Shown here one piece after another: positions 9,434 to 17,832 of a stretch of DNA of 64,000 bases. Every line of letters begins with the position of its first letter. The stretch's first letter is position 1. The position numbers were made by a program, and so were the translations under genes. The stretch comes from Micromonospora sonchi (GTDB taxonomy: Bacteria > Actinomycetota > Actinomycetes > Mycobacteriales > Micromonosporaceae): the NCBI RefSeq assembly GCF_014646235.1, contig NZ_BMNB01000031.1, positions 1 through 64,000 of the forward strand, in the 5' to 3' direction. Under the pieces are notes generated by a model. The model worked only from the letters and a program-made list of their open reading frames with translations, did not search any database and was not told where the DNA came from.

Positions 9434-10350
9434 CAGCGTCCCTTCGCGTAGCGGGGGTCGAGCCGGTCGCGCAGCGCGTCGCCGAGCACGTTGAACGCCA
9501 TCACGACGGTGAGGATGGCCAGGCCGGGGAAGACGCTGACCCACCACATCGACAGGTCCTGGGAGCCGAGAGCCACCATCGAGCCCCACTCGGCGGCCGG
9601 CGGGCGGGGACCCAGGCCGAGGAAGGAGAGCGCGGCGAGCAGCAGCACCGCGTTGCCGAGCTCCAGGGTGGCCAGCACGATCGCCGGCCCGATGCTGTTG
9701 GGCAGTACGTCGCGGCGCAGCGCGCGGACCGGCCCCACACCGAGCAGCCGGGCGGCGCTGAGGTAGTCGTCGCCGCGCATGCTCAGCACCGCGCTGCGGA
9801 TGACCCGCGCGTACACCGGCCAGGAGACGATGACCAGGGCCAGCACGGCGTTGCGGGTGTTCGGGCCGAACGCGGCGGTCACCGCCATCGCCAGGATGAT
9901 CTGGGGGAAGGCGAACACCAGGTCGGTCAGGCGCATCAGCGCCTCGTCGACGAACCGGCCGAGGTATCCGGCGATCAGCCCGAGCAGGCCGCCGACGAGC
10001 AGGGCCAGCGAGACGATGGCCAGGGCCAGCGGGATGGAGAGCCGGGCGCCGTGGATCACCCGGCTGAGGATGTCCCGGCCGAGGGAGTCGGTGCCGAACC
10101 AGTGCGTCGCCGACGGCGGAGCGTACGCCTCGGGGCTCTGCGCGAGCGGGTCGTAGGGGGCGATGAGCGGCGCGAAGAGCGCCAGCAGCAGCCAGCCGCC
10201 GAGGATGACCAGCGCCGCCACGGCGATCGGCTGGCGCCAGATCGGCCGGCCGGTCTGGCCGCCGCGCAGCCGGCCGAGCCAGCGGCGTCGGGTCAGCGCC
10301 CGCTCCACCTTCGGATCGGGAGCCACCGGGTCGGGTGCGATCATCGTCAT
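9433..10350 (-). CDS. dppC: Peptide ABC transporter permease, DppC/OppC type
   Basis: 305 residues. A cytoplasmic N-terminal stretch precedes the OppC_N helix (about 40-62, VAALVILGGWLLLALFAPLI), then the signature HWFGTDSLGRDILSRVIHGA and about five further membrane segments. The coupling (EAA) loop ARLLGVGPVRALRRDVLPNS contacts the ATPases. An in-frame ATG two codons later (10344) is an alternative start; the chosen ATG overlaps the dppB stop as ATGA, matching the coupling seen through this operon. Confidence 0.87.
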   Translation of the reverse strand: MTMIAPDPVAPDPKVERALTRRRWLGRLRGGQTGRPIWRQPIAVAALVILGGWLLLALFAPLIAPYDPLAQSPEAYAPPSATHWFGTDSLGRDILSRVIHGARLSIPLALAIVSLALLVGGLLGLIAGYLGRFVDEALMRLTDLVFAFPQIILAMAVTAAFGPNTRNAVLALVIVSWPVYARVIRSAVLSMRGDDYLSAARLLGVGPVRALRRDVLPNSIGPAIVLATLELGNAVLLLAALSFLGLGPRPPAAEWGSMVALGSQDLSMWWVSVFPGLAILTVVMAFNVLGDALRDRLDPRYAKGR

Positions 10351-11438
10351 GACAGCCGGATCCTCGGGTCGATGAGCCCGTACAGCAGGTCGACGGTCAG
10401 GTTGACCAGCGTGTAGACCAGGGCCACGAAGAGGCTGACGCCGAGGATCGACGGCAGGTCCAGCGCGGTGGCGCTGCGGTAGGCGTACTGGCCGAGGCCG
10501 GGCCAGCCGAAGATGCTCTCCACCAGCACCGTCCCGGACAGCAGCGAGGCGAAGGCCAGGCCGGAGACGGTGACCACCGGGACCAGGCCGGCGCGCAGCA
10601 GGTGTCGGCGCAGCACCACCCGGGCCGGCAGACCCTTGGCGTACGCGGCACGGATGTAGTCCTGTTGGAGCACCTCCAGCATGGCGGAACGGACGAAGCG
10701 GACCAGCAGCGCCACGGTCAGCGAGGTCAGCACCAGCACCGGCAGGGTCAGGTGCTGGGCGGCGTCCCAGGCGACGTCCCACTGGCCGGCCAGCGCGGCG
10801 TCGACCGTGTACATGCCGGTGACGGTGGGCGGTGGGCTGAACCCGGTGGAGAGCCGCCCGCCGCTGGGGGCCAGGCCGAGCTGGTAGAAGAAGACGTAGA
10901 GCACGACGAGCGAGAGCCAGAACGGCGGGGTGGAGAGGCCGAGCAGGGAACCCACCCGGACCAGCTGGTCGGTGAAGCGGCCGTTGCGCACCGCCGCGAG
11001 CATGCCGATGCCGGTGCCGATCAGCAGCGCCAGCACCATGGTGGGGATGGCCAGTTCCATGGTGGCCGGCACGTACCGCACCAGGTCGTCCAGGACCGAC
11101 CGGCCGGTCTGCTGGGAGATGCCCAGGTCGCCGTGGAGCAGGTTGCCCAGATAGTGCAGGTACTGCGCCCAGAGCGGCTGGTCCAGGCCCCACTTCTCGC
11201 GGAAGGCGGCCACCGTGGCCGGGTCGTTGAGCGCCTGGTCGGAGAGGTTGGCCGTGACCGGGTCGCCGGGCACCACGTTGACCAGCCCGAACGTCACCAC
11301 GGTGACGCCCAGCAGCAGCCCGGCGGTGATCGCCAGCCGCTTGGCCAGGAAGACCAGCAGCGGGTGTGCCCGGCGCGGCCGAAGCCGGGACGCGGTCGTG
11401 CTGACCGCGCCCGGCTCGCCGTCGTGGACCGTCGTCAT
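10347..11438 (-). CDS. dppB: Peptide ABC transporter permease, DppB/OppB type
   Basis: 363 residues with six predicted membrane helices, the first at about 30-55 (LAITAGLLLGVTVVTFGLVN) followed by the classic VVPGDPVTA loop. The segment KWGLDQPLWAQYLHYLGNLL and the phrase GDLGISQQTGRSV are hallmarks of DppB/OppB proteins. The EAA loop YAKGLPARVVLRRHLLRAGL is near residue 265. The N-terminal 25 residues are an unstructured cytoplasmic extension. It begins 10 nt after the binding-protein gene, so the two are surely co-transcribed. Confidence 0.87.
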   Translation of the reverse strand: MTTVHDGEPGAVSTTASRLRPRRAHPLLVFLAKRLAITAGLLLGVTVVTFGLVNVVPGDPVTANLSDQALNDPATVAAFREKWGLDQPLWAQYLHYLGNLLHGDLGISQQTGRSVLDDLVRYVPATMELAIPTMVLALLIGTGIGMLAAVRNGRFTDQLVRVGSLLGLSTPPFWLSLVVLYVFFYQLGLAPSGGRLSTGFSPPPTVTGMYTVDAALAGQWDVAWDAAQHLTLPVLVLTSLTVALLVRFVRSAMLEVLQQDYIRAAYAKGLPARVVLRRHLLRAGLVPVVTVSGLAFASLLSGTVLVESIFGWPGLGQYAYRSATALDLPSILGVSLFVALVYTLVNLTVDLLYGLIDPRIRLS

Positions 11439-11448
11439 CGGTGGCCGA

Positions 11449-13056
11449 TTACTTCCGGCCGACCGCGGCGACGTCCACCTGCCAGCCCGCGGCGGTGTAG
11501 TCCGCGCCGGTCAGGTCGGCGGTCGCCACCACGGTGGAGGAGTTGCTGGCCAGCACGACGTACGGGGAGGACTGGTTCATCAGTCGCTGCCACTCCTGCA
11601 TCGCGGTGGCCCGGGCAGCCAGGTCGAGGGTCTCGATGACCTTCTCGCCGGCGGCCACGATCGCCGGGTCGGCCCGCTCCACCGTCCAGCCGGAGCGCAG
11701 CGCGGTGGCCTGTCCGGGCGCCATGTTGTTGATCAGCGAGTCGGCGACCGGGTAGTTCAGGCTCTGCGGGGTGAAGCCCAGCGCGACCTTCCCGCCGCGC
11801 ATCTCGTCCAGGAAGGTGGTCAGCGGCTGCGGGTTCAGCTCCAGGGTGATGCCGGCCTCGGCGACGTCGCCCTGCACCTTGGTGGCCACGGTGCCCAGGT
11901 CCACGCCCTTGTAGGTGATGGCCGGGTAGTTGAACTTCACCGTGGGGTTGGTCAGGTTGGCCTCCGCGAGCAGCGCCTTGGCCTTCGCCACGTCGCGGGT
12001 GGACGCCTCGCCCTCGGGCAGCGTGCCGGGGAAGGCGGGCGCGACCAGGCCGGCGCCGGGCGCGGCGCCCTGGCCGTACAGCGCGGCGACGCCCTGGTAG
12101 TCGATGGCGGCGCGCAGCGCCTGGTTGAACTTGGGGTTCGAGGCCACCGCCGACACGGTCGGGTCGGCGTTGAGGAAGAGGAAGTAGACGGTGTCCTGCA
12201 CGCCGGAGGTCTGCAGGGTCTCCGGCAGACCGTCGAGGAGCTTGCCGGAGATGTCGAGCGAGATCTCGGCGGCCTCGGCGCGCTGCATGGTCAGCTTCTG
12301 GGTCTGCACGTCCATGTTGCGCAGCACCACCCGCTCGAACTGCGGCTTGTCACCCCAGTAGTTGGGGTTGGCCTCCAGCACCACCTGGGACTCCGGCTCG
12401 TACGACTTCAACACGTACGGGCCGCTGCCGATGGAATTGGTGTCGAGGTACTGCTGGGCGTTGTCGCCCTGCGCGGCGTCCTCGCCGTCCTTCGCGCCGT
12501 TCTCCCTGGCCACCTTGGCGTTGAGCACAGCGGTGGAGGGCATCGAGAGCACCACCGGGACGTTCGGGTTGGCGGTTTCGGAGGTGACCACGACCGTGCT
12601 GTCGTCGGTCTTGCTGACGCTCAGCTCGCTGACGGTGACCGCCGGGCTGCCCTTGATGTTCTTCAGCCGGTTGAGCGAGAAGACCACGTCGTCGGCGGTG
12701 AGCGGGCTGCCGTCGGAGAAGGTGACCCCCGAGCGCAGCTTGAAGGTGAACGTCTTCGCGTCCGCGGAAGCCTCGTACGACTCGGCCAGCGCGGGGACCG
12801 GCTTGCTGACGTCCGATCCCTCGAAGGTGAGCAGGGTGTCGTAGAGGGCGTGCACCGCGGTCAGGCCGGTCGCCTCGTAGACACGGCCGGGGTCGAGGGT
12901 CTTGAGCACGAACGAGGTGTTCACGGTGAGGGTGGTGGCGCCACCACCGCTCGCGTTCCCACCGCTGCCACCCGCGGTGCAGGCGGTGGTGGAGATGATG
13001 GCCAGCGTCGCCAGAGCGAGCGCTCCGGCGCGGAGCCGGCGGGGGGACACCGACAT
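11449..13056 (-). CDS. dppA: Peptide-binding lipoprotein of the Dpp-type importer
   Basis: 535 residues, extracellular solute-binding protein family 5. The signal peptide runs to a lipobox STTAC with the lipidated cysteine at about residue 26, followed by a Gly/Ser linker. The family-5 phrases ALAESYEASADAKTFTFKLR, TFSDGSPLTADDVVFSLNRL and GSGPYVLKSYEPESQVVLE are clear. I start it at ATG 13056, which has AGGAAC 7 bases upstream, and not at the longer frame reaching 13128. First gene of the ten-gene operon, it captures the substrate outside the membrane. Confidence 0.88.
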   Translation of the reverse strand: MSVSPRRLRAGALALATLAIISTTACTAGGSGGNASGGGATTLTVNTSFVLKTLDPGRVYEATGLTAVHALYDTLLTFEGSDVSKPVPALAESYEASADAKTFTFKLRSGVTFSDGSPLTADDVVFSLNRLKNIKGSPAVTVSELSVSKTDDSTVVVTSETANPNVPVVLSMPSTAVLNAKVARENGAKDGEDAAQGDNAQQYLDTNSIGSGPYVLKSYEPESQVVLEANPNYWGDKPQFERVVLRNMDVQTQKLTMQRAEAAEISLDISGKLLDGLPETLQTSGVQDTVYFLFLNADPTVSAVASNPKFNQALRAAIDYQGVAALYGQGAAPGAGLVAPAFPGTLPEGEASTRDVAKAKALLAEANLTNPTVKFNYPAITYKGVDLGTVATKVQGDVAEAGITLELNPQPLTTFLDEMRGGKVALGFTPQSLNYPVADSLINNMAPGQATALRSGWTVERADPAIVAAGEKVIETLDLAARATAMQEWQRLMNQSSPYVVLASNSSTVVATADLTGADYTAAGWQVDVAAVGRK

Positions 13057-13254
13057 GCTGTTCCTACCTTCTATGTCGCGGGTCCGCCTGACGGATCCCG
13101 CTGCGACACCACCACCGGTCAGGCTCACGTGCCGGTGACGGGATCTCGGGTTTTCAAGAAAGCCGTCTCAGGGTTGGATGTAGCCGGACTCCGCGTTCGT
13201 CCGGTTCGTGCCTCGGCGCGGCATGTCTAGCAATACCGAACACTGCCCGCCTCT

Positions 13255-13296
13255 TGTTTGACCACCCTAAACAGTGCTGTATAGCTTGGTCAAACA
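13255..13296. promoter_or_regulatory. Divergent operator: 10-bp perfect inverted repeat
   Basis: TGTTTGACCA at 13255-13264 and TGGTCAAACA at 13287-13296 are exact reverse complements, centred between the peptide-import operon and the XRE-cupin gene. The region is markedly AT-richer than its surroundings. The half-sites flank or overlap promoter-like hexamers on both strands, so the regulator could repress both transcription units. Confidence 0.7.
13258..13285 (+). promoter_or_regulatory. Putative promoter of the XRE-cupin gene
   Basis: TTGACC at 13258-13263 and TATAGC at 13280-13285 are separated by 16 bp, a fair match to a housekeeping sigma promoter. The predicted start point would lie near 13292, about 40 nt before the ATG. 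The -35 hexamer lies inside the left half-site of the inverted repeat. On the opposite strand a TTGACC occurs in the right half-site, giving a similar arrangement for the dpp operon. Confidence 0.5.
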
Positions 13297-13330
13297 TTTC
13301 TAGCTACACTGTTATCGGATCGAGGTTTAG

Positions 13331-13867
13331 ATGCTCGGTGACCGGCTCCGCGACCTGCGCCAGCAGCACACCTTCACGCTGCGACAGCTCGCCACAGCCG
13401 CCGACGTGTCACCCGCCCTGCTCAGCCAGATCGAGAACGGCGCCACCGATCCGAGCCTGTCCACCCTGCGCAAGCTCGCCCAGGTCTTCGACACCTCGAT
13501 CGCCGAACTCTTCACCGAGCCGGAGGCACCGGCGGTGCACGTCAGCCGGGCCGGCGCCCGCAGTCTGCTCACCGCTCCCCCGGGCCAGATCACCTACGAG
13601 CGGCTCACCCCCGGCCGGGGGGACCTGGAGGTGCTCCAGGCCCGACTCGCGCCCGGCGACGCCAGCTCGGCCGAACCCTGGGCCCACCCGTCGACCGAGT
13701 GCGCCATCGTGGTCAGCGGCGAGGTGGTCGCCGAAATCGGCGGCGAGTCGTACGCTCTCGCGACCGACGAGGCGGTCACCTTCGACTCACGCCTGGCCCA
13801 CCTCTACCGCAACGCCAGCGACCGGCCGGCCCACCTGATCATCGCGGTCACCCCACCCACCCCCTAA
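13331..13867 (+). CDS. XRE-family regulator with C-terminal cupin domain
   Basis: 178 residues. The N-terminal helix-turn-helix (about 4-60) contains FTLRQLATAADVSPALLSQI and the usual ENGATDPSLSTLRKLAQVF. A small-molecule-binding cupin barrel follows (about 105-175) with PWAHPSTECAIVVSGEVVAE. This two-domain architecture is typical of regulators of amino acid, polyamine or peptide metabolism. The gene is divergent from the dpp-type operon with a 274-bp gap holding a perfect inverted repeat, so it most likely controls that operon and itself. There is no clear Shine-Dalgarno before the ATG. Confidence 0.85.
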   Translation: MLGDRLRDLRQQHTFTLRQLATAADVSPALLSQIENGATDPSLSTLRKLAQVFDTSIAELFTEPEAPAVHVSRAGARSLLTAPPGQITYERLTPGRGDLEVLQARLAPGDASSAEPWAHPSTECAIVVSGEVVAEIGGESYALATDEAVTFDSRLAHLYRNASDRPAHLIIAVTPPTP

Positions 13868-13876
13868 CTAGCGGTA

Positions 13877-13927
13877 AGGAAGGGCCCCTTCTTAACGCCT
13901 CGTGTACAGGAAGGGCCCCTTCTTAAC
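13877..13927. repeat. Two copies of the AGGAAGGGCCCCTTCTTAAC element
   Basis: Exact 20-bp copies at 13877-13896 and 13908-13927, 11 bp apart, each a near-palindrome around GGGCCC. They directly follow the XRE-cupin stop and may form transcription-ending hairpins. I know this element as a recurrent intergenic repeat of Micromonospora-type genomes, which supports the proposed origin of the window. Confidence 0.8.
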
Positions 13928-14003
13928 ATTCAGCTCGGGTAGTCGGGCCTCTGGGCGGAGGGGACCCCGAGGTAGCAAGCAGGCACCGGCCGAGGGGAGC
14001 GCT

Positions 14004-14100
14004 TGATCATCACCGATCGCCGTTTCGCCGTGATGGCGGTGTCCCGAGCGATCGGACACCGCCGTACCGACGGAACGGAGTCGATCAACTGGCTGCGGAG
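14004..14100 (+). repeat. 97-bp dispersed repeat, copy A
   Basis: This segment matches 55564-55660 at 89 of 97 positions with no gaps. It holds a perfect 10-bp hairpin, GGCGGTGTCC against GGACACCGCC, near its middle. The end CGGAGTCGATCAACTGGCTG is identical in both copies. Likely a structured extragenic (REP/MITE-like) element rather than a gene. Confidence 0.85.
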
Positions 14101-14382
14101 GTCAGCGGCCGGTCGCTGAGAGAGACGCAATAGGACTGATGGTGCTGCGGCACGTCCTTGGCGTCGGCTGGCAGCGCCGTCGTCGTCGTCGGCCATGCCA
14201 CGCCGGCATGGCTCCATCCTCTGCCTTGCCCGCCTCGGCCCGCCTCAGCCACATCGCCCTATTGCCGGTCGCTCTTTCTACATCCAGCTCGGTGGTCGGG
14301 CGTTGATCACCGATACGCTCCCGGGTTCTGCGCGACGGGATCCGGCCGAGGCGGCCGCACGTGGGTGGTGCACGATCGGGGT

Positions 14383-15303
14383 ATGACGTTCGATGGGTTG
14401 GCGTACACCGGTACACCGCACGACCGGGCAGCGAGCCTGCGCACCGATCCGGGCTGGGTCGATGCGCAGCTCTGCCACGACGACACCCGGGTCGTACCGA
14501 TGTGGCGCGACCGCACGCTGCTGACGGCCACCGGGCAACCGGCCGTGCTAACCGCCGGTCCGGGTCGTGCCGTGGTGGCCGCCGCCGGCCAGACCGTCCT
14601 ACTGGGCCTCGACGGCACCGCGGCGACCTTCGCCGTGGACCTGAGCGAGGTCGAGGAGGCGGAGGTGCTGCGGCTCGCCGCCGCCGACACCAGCACCGAC
14701 CTGCGCGCCCTGGCCGCGACGCTGTCCGGTCCGCTCGCCGCTACATTGGCGTACGCGCGGGGAATGCTGCACTGGCACCGGCACACCCGGTACTGCGGCT
14801 CGTGCGGTACGCCCACCAGCAGCGCCCACGCCGGCCACCTGCGCGTCTGCGATGGTCGGGACTGCGGCCGGCAGATCTTTCCCCGCCTGGAGCCCGCCGT
14901 CATCGTGCTGGTGGAAAGTCCCGACCCGGAGCCGCGTTGCCTGCTGGCCCGCCATCACGGCGCCGGGCCGGACCGTTTCTCGTTGCTGGCCGGGTTCGTC
15001 GAGATCGGCGAGGGCCTGGAGGGCGCCGTCCGCCGTGAGGTCGCCGAGGAGGCCGGCGTCACGGTAGACCGGGTGACCTACCGAGGTTCACAGGGCTGGC
15101 CGTTCCCCGCCGGCCTGATGGTCGGCTTCCATGCCCGGGCCGTCGACGAGACGATCGCCGTGGACGGCGCGGAGTTGCAGGAGGCACGGTGGTTCACCCG
15201 CGCCGAGGTCGTCGAACGCATCGTCACCGGTCCCGGATCCGGCCCGGTCGATTCCATCGGCGGCCGGCTCCTGCGCTCGTGGGCCGGCCTCGACGGAGCC
15301 TGA
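14383..15303 (+). CDS. nudC: NAD(+)/NADH diphosphatase, Nudix family
   Basis: 306 residues. Order: N-terminal NADH-pyrophosphatase-like domain, zinc ribbon (Cys138 and Cys141 in RYCGSCGTPT, Cys156 and Cys161, then GRQIFPR), and the Nudix box GFVEIGEGLEGAVRREVAEE (about 204-223) whose REVAEEAG core holds the metal-binding glutamates. NudC enzymes cleave NADH to NMNH and AMP and in some bacteria remove NAD caps from RNA. The motif after the Nudix box that selects NADH, normally SQPWPFPxS, reads SQGWPFPAG here. The start ATG 14383 was chosen from domain extent; a longer frame exists but runs into the repeat region. Confidence 0.88.
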   Translation: MTFDGLAYTGTPHDRAASLRTDPGWVDAQLCHDDTRVVPMWRDRTLLTATGQPAVLTAGPGRAVVAAAGQTVLLGLDGTAATFAVDLSEVEEAEVLRLAAADTSTDLRALAATLSGPLAATLAYARGMLHWHRHTRYCGSCGTPTSSAHAGHLRVCDGRDCGRQIFPRLEPAVIVLVESPDPEPRCLLARHHGAGPDRFSLLAGFVEIGEGLEGAVRREVAEEAGVTVDRVTYRGSQGWPFPAGLMVGFHARAVDETIAVDGAELQEARWFTRAEVVERIVTGPGSGPVDSIGGRLLRSWAGLDGA

Positions 15304-15425
15304 ACCTCGGAATTCAGGTCAGTTTCATCGGCGGCTGGTTGCTACGCTGCTGCACCGCACCTGACCGCCGCCGGGATACCCCGGCCGGCGTCGGCTGCGA
15401 TCTGTGTCGATGTCGAAGGAGCATC

Positions 15426-16253
15426 ATGCGTTTGATCCGGGCCGCCGCACTGACCGCGGTGGTGACCCTGTCTCTGCTCGCCAGTGGATGTGGCAGCGCT
15501 GACGATCCCGCACCGACCGGCGAGGGCACCCGCTCCGCACCGGCCGGCGACAGCACCTCCTCCGCGCCGACCGCGCCGGGGCCGAAGGTGGTCGCCTCGA
15601 CCAGCTGGGTCGGCGCGCTCGCCAAGGCCGCCGGTGCCAGCGAGGTCACCCTCGTCGCCCCAGCCGACGTCGAACACCCGCCGGACTACAAGCCGAAGGC
15701 CCGCGATCTCAAGGCCGCTGCCGACGCCGACTACGTCCTGTACGCCGAGACCGACGGCTTCGCGCCCCGGCTCATCAAGGCCGCCGGCGACGACAGCGAA
15801 CTCATCACAGTGATCCCCGTCGAGGCCACCCCAGGGAAGATCACCACGGAGGTGACCCGGCTGGCCACCACGTTCGGCACCTCCGACGCGGCGAAGGCGT
15901 GGCTGAGTACCTTCAACGCCGAGTACACCGCCCTGTCCGCCCAGGCGAAGGCCGCCCTGCCCAACCCGGCGCCCACGGCGGTGTCGGAGTTGTTCGTCGG
16001 CTACTGGAGCTCTCTCGCCGGCATTGAGGTCACGGACGTGTACGGGCCGCAGCCGGTCACCGCGAGCGAACGGGCCGACCTGACCGCCAAGAAGCCCGAC
16101 CTGGTCTTCATCAACGCCCACGTGCCGGACGCGGACCCGAAGATCCCCGGCGTCACCAAGGTCAAGCTCGTCAACTACCCCGGCAAGGATCTGGATCTGC
16201 TCGCCATGTTCCGGACCAACACCGAACGGCTGATCACCGCGCTCACCTCCTGA
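15426..16253 (+). CDS. Metal-binding lipoprotein, ZnuA/TroA type
   Basis: 275 residues. A signal peptide ends in the lipobox LASGC (lipidated Cys22), followed by a Ser/Thr/Pro-rich linker and a cluster A-I metal-binding fold: KVVASTSWVGALAKAAGA, then VEHPPDYKPKARDL carrying His84 where ZnuA/TroA proteins have a DPHxYEP-type ligand loop. AAGGAG lies 5 bases before the ATG. No cognate permease or ATPase gene is adjacent, so it either works with a distant transporter or as an orphan metal scavenger. Its last 11 bases overlap the convergent DUF998 gene. Confidence 0.75.
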   Translation: MRLIRAAALTAVVTLSLLASGCGSADDPAPTGEGTRSAPAGDSTSSAPTAPGPKVVASTSWVGALAKAAGASEVTLVAPADVEHPPDYKPKARDLKAAADADYVLYAETDGFAPRLIKAAGDDSELITVIPVEATPGKITTEVTRLATTFGTSDAAKAWLSTFNAEYTALSAQAKAALPNPAPTAVSELFVGYWSSLAGIEVTDVYGPQPVTASERADLTAKKPDLVFINAHVPDADPKIPGVTKVKLVNYPGKDLDLLAMFRTNTERLITALTS

Positions 16254-16869
16254 GCGCCCCGGTCCGTCGCGGCAGGTGCGTGGCGATCGCGCCCCGCACC
16301 TGCCGCGCCCGCCACGCGAGCACGGCCAACCAACTCCATCCGATCAGAATCGAGCCGCGTTGGACCAACCCCGCGCCTCCGTCGACAGGGTCGACCCCGC
16401 CGGCCGCGATGACGAGGACGCCGACCGCGACGCCCGTGAACCGGCAGTACCAGCGCCAGAGCCGGGTTGGTCGCCACCGGGCGGCGGTGAAGCAGGCGGC
16501 GATCAGCGCCACGAAGACGACGAGTGATACGAGGTCATGCGCGACACCGTGCCCGCTCGCCAGGTCGGACGGGACGGGATCCGAGACGAAGACGCCGGCC
16601 CCGATCAGGCTCACCGCGAAGATCCGGGTCAACCAGGCCGTCCATCGGGAGACAGTACGCCGCAGCCCGAATGAGAAAGCCGTCAGCAAGCCGCCGCTCA
16701 CCACGAAGTTCGCGATCTGGAGCCACCCGCCACGGCCGATCGCGCCCTCGCTGACAAAGTCGTTGACCGGGTCATAATCGGGTTTGATCACCCCGTTGAC
16801 CACGATCACCACGATGAAGAGCAGCGCGCCAACGGTGCCGCAAGCGAGAAGCTTCCTGGTCCCCGTCAC
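16243..16869 (-). CDS. DUF998-family integral membrane protein
   Basis: 208 residues with about six hydrophobic helices (for instance residues 8-30, 50-70, 80-100, 112-130, 140-160 and 170-190). The opening LLFIVVIVVNGVIKPDYDPV and the loop VNDFVSEGAIGRGGWLQIAN are the usual DUF998 landmarks. Function unknown; the family is common in actinomycetes. Its 3' end overlaps the end of the metal-binding lipoprotein gene on the other strand by 11 bp. Confidence 0.8.
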   Translation of the reverse strand: MTGTRKLLACGTVGALLFIVVIVVNGVIKPDYDPVNDFVSEGAIGRGGWLQIANFVVSGGLLTAFSFGLRRTVSRWTAWLTRIFAVSLIGAGVFVSDPVPSDLASGHGVAHDLVSLVVFVALIAACFTAARWRPTRLWRWYCRFTGVAVGVLVIAAGGVDPVDGGAGLVQRGSILIGWSWLAVLAWRARQVRGAIATHLPRRTGALRR

Positions 16870-16882
16870 CGGAACGTCGAGC

Positions 16883-17074
16883 TCAGGCGCGGTCGGCGAT
16901 CCGGGTGACGAACGCCCGCCAGGCCGCCGGGCCGAAGGTCAACGCCGGACCGGCCGGATCCTTCGAGTCGCGGACCGCGACCACATCGGACAGATTGTCG
17001 GCCACCTCGACGCAGTTGCCGCCATTGCCGCCGCTCTTCGTGCTCTTGCGCCATCGCGCGCCAGTCACTTCCAT
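16883..17074 (-). CDS. DUF397 protein (small partner of an XRE-DUF5753 regulator)
   Basis: 63 residues. The DUF397 pattern is complete: WRKSTKSGGNGGNCVEVAD, then VVAVRDSKDPAGPALTF and WRAFVTRI. Such small acidic-to-neutral proteins are encoded next to XRE-DUF5753 regulators throughout actinomycetes; characterised relatives affect development and antibiotic production. ATG 17074 lies inside the 3' end of the XRE gene (10-bp overlap), so the two are translationally coupled. I discarded a longer in-frame extension to 17146 because it only covers the neighbour's coding sequence. Confidence 0.85.
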   Translation of the reverse strand: MEVTGARWRKSTKSGGNGGNCVEVADNLSDVVAVRDSKDPAGPALTFGPAAWRAFVTRIADRA

Positions 17075-17832
17075 GATGCCGTCGCTTCCTTGAGGAGATC
17101 CAGGCTCCGGCCCCGGGGAAGCGCCTCGCCACGGATGCGTTCCCATCGTCGCTCAAGGTTAGCAAGGTCGGAGGGCTGGTCCAGGATCTGCGCCTGCGCG
17201 GGCCCGTCCACATGCGCCACCCGGGTGCCGGCTGGCATGTCGGCGATGACGAAGGGGCCGTCCAGGCCGGGGTAGCTGGGTGCGTCGGCCGGCACGACGT
17301 GCAGCTGCACGCTCGGCAGTTCGGCGCAGGCGAGCAGGTGCGCGAGCTGGGCCGCCATCAGCTCCCTACTGTCGCCCACTCGTCGCCGCAGGACGCCCTC
17401 GTCCAGCACCGCGACCAGCAACGGCCCGCGCTCCCGGTGCAGGATCGCCTGCCGGTCGAGCCGGGCCGCGACCAGATCCTCCGTCGCGTCGGCCGTCAGC
17501 ATCCCGCCCGACAGCGTCGCCTGCGCGTACGGCTCGGTCTGCAACAGGCCGGGCACCCAGGCCAGCTCGAAGGTGCGCAGGGTGGTGGCCTCGCGTTCGA
17601 TGTCCACCCAGGGCCGGAACCAGACTGGCTCCCGGCGTCGGATCACGTCCGGCCAAAGTGCCTCGGTGTCCTGCCCGAGGAGTTCGGCGACGGTGGCGCG
17701 GTGCCGGGTCTGCGGGATGTGTCCCGGGTTCGCCCACCGGGCCACGGTTTTGGGATGGACGCCGAGCTGGTCGGCCAGGCTCTCCGCCGTGTGGCCGGCG
17801 TCGGCGAGCGCTGCAACAAATGCATGGTTCAT
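17065..17832 (-). CDS. XRE-family regulator with DUF5753 domain
   Basis: 255 residues. An N-terminal helix-turn-helix at about 12-50 (ESLADQLGVHPKTVARWANP) is followed by the DUF5753 sensory/partner domain, recognisable from ELAWVPGLLQTEPYAQA, a central RQAILHRERGPLLVAVLDE and LPSVQLHVVPADAPSYPGLD. This is the WhiJ/Scr-like regulator class that pairs with a DUF397 protein, encoded directly downstream. The helix-turn-helix starts closer to the N-terminus than usual, so part of the normal N-terminal helix may be absent. Confidence 0.85.
   Translation of the reverse strand: MNHAFVAALADAGHTAESLADQLGVHPKTVARWANPGHIPQTRHRATVAELLGQDTEALWPDVIRRREPVWFRPWVDIEREATTLRTFELAWVPGLLQTEPYAQATLSGGMLTADATEDLVAARLDRQAILHRERGPLLVAVLDEGVLRRRVGDSRELMAAQLAHLLACAELPSVQLHVVPADAPSYPGLDGPFVIADMPAGTRVAHVDGPAQAQILDQPSDLANLERRWERIRGEALPRGRSLDLLKEATASWK

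Larger units (their letters stand above)
13868..14382. other. Repeat-rich intergenic region before nudC
   Basis: About 515 bp with no convincing gene. It contains two copies of the AGGAAGGGCCCCTTCTTAAC element (13877-13927), a 97-bp element shared with 55564-55660, and a short palindrome at 14192-14212 (GCCATGCC and GGCATGGC arms). The minus-strand frame crossing the 97-bp element encodes a phrase (LRSQLIDSV) also found at the other copy, a by-product of the repeat. Confidence 0.7.

Noticed and set aside
14192..14212. Palindrome GCCATGCC/GGCATGGC as a nudC operator
   Set aside because: About 170 bp from the start, GC-rich and short; no regulator nearby and similar palindromes are frequent in such DNA.
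13930..14217. Possible small minus-strand gene sharing the LRSQLIDSV phrase with a frame at 55541-55786
   Set aside because: The similarity is confined to the 97-bp DNA repeat; outside it the two frames are unrelated and no ribosome site exists.
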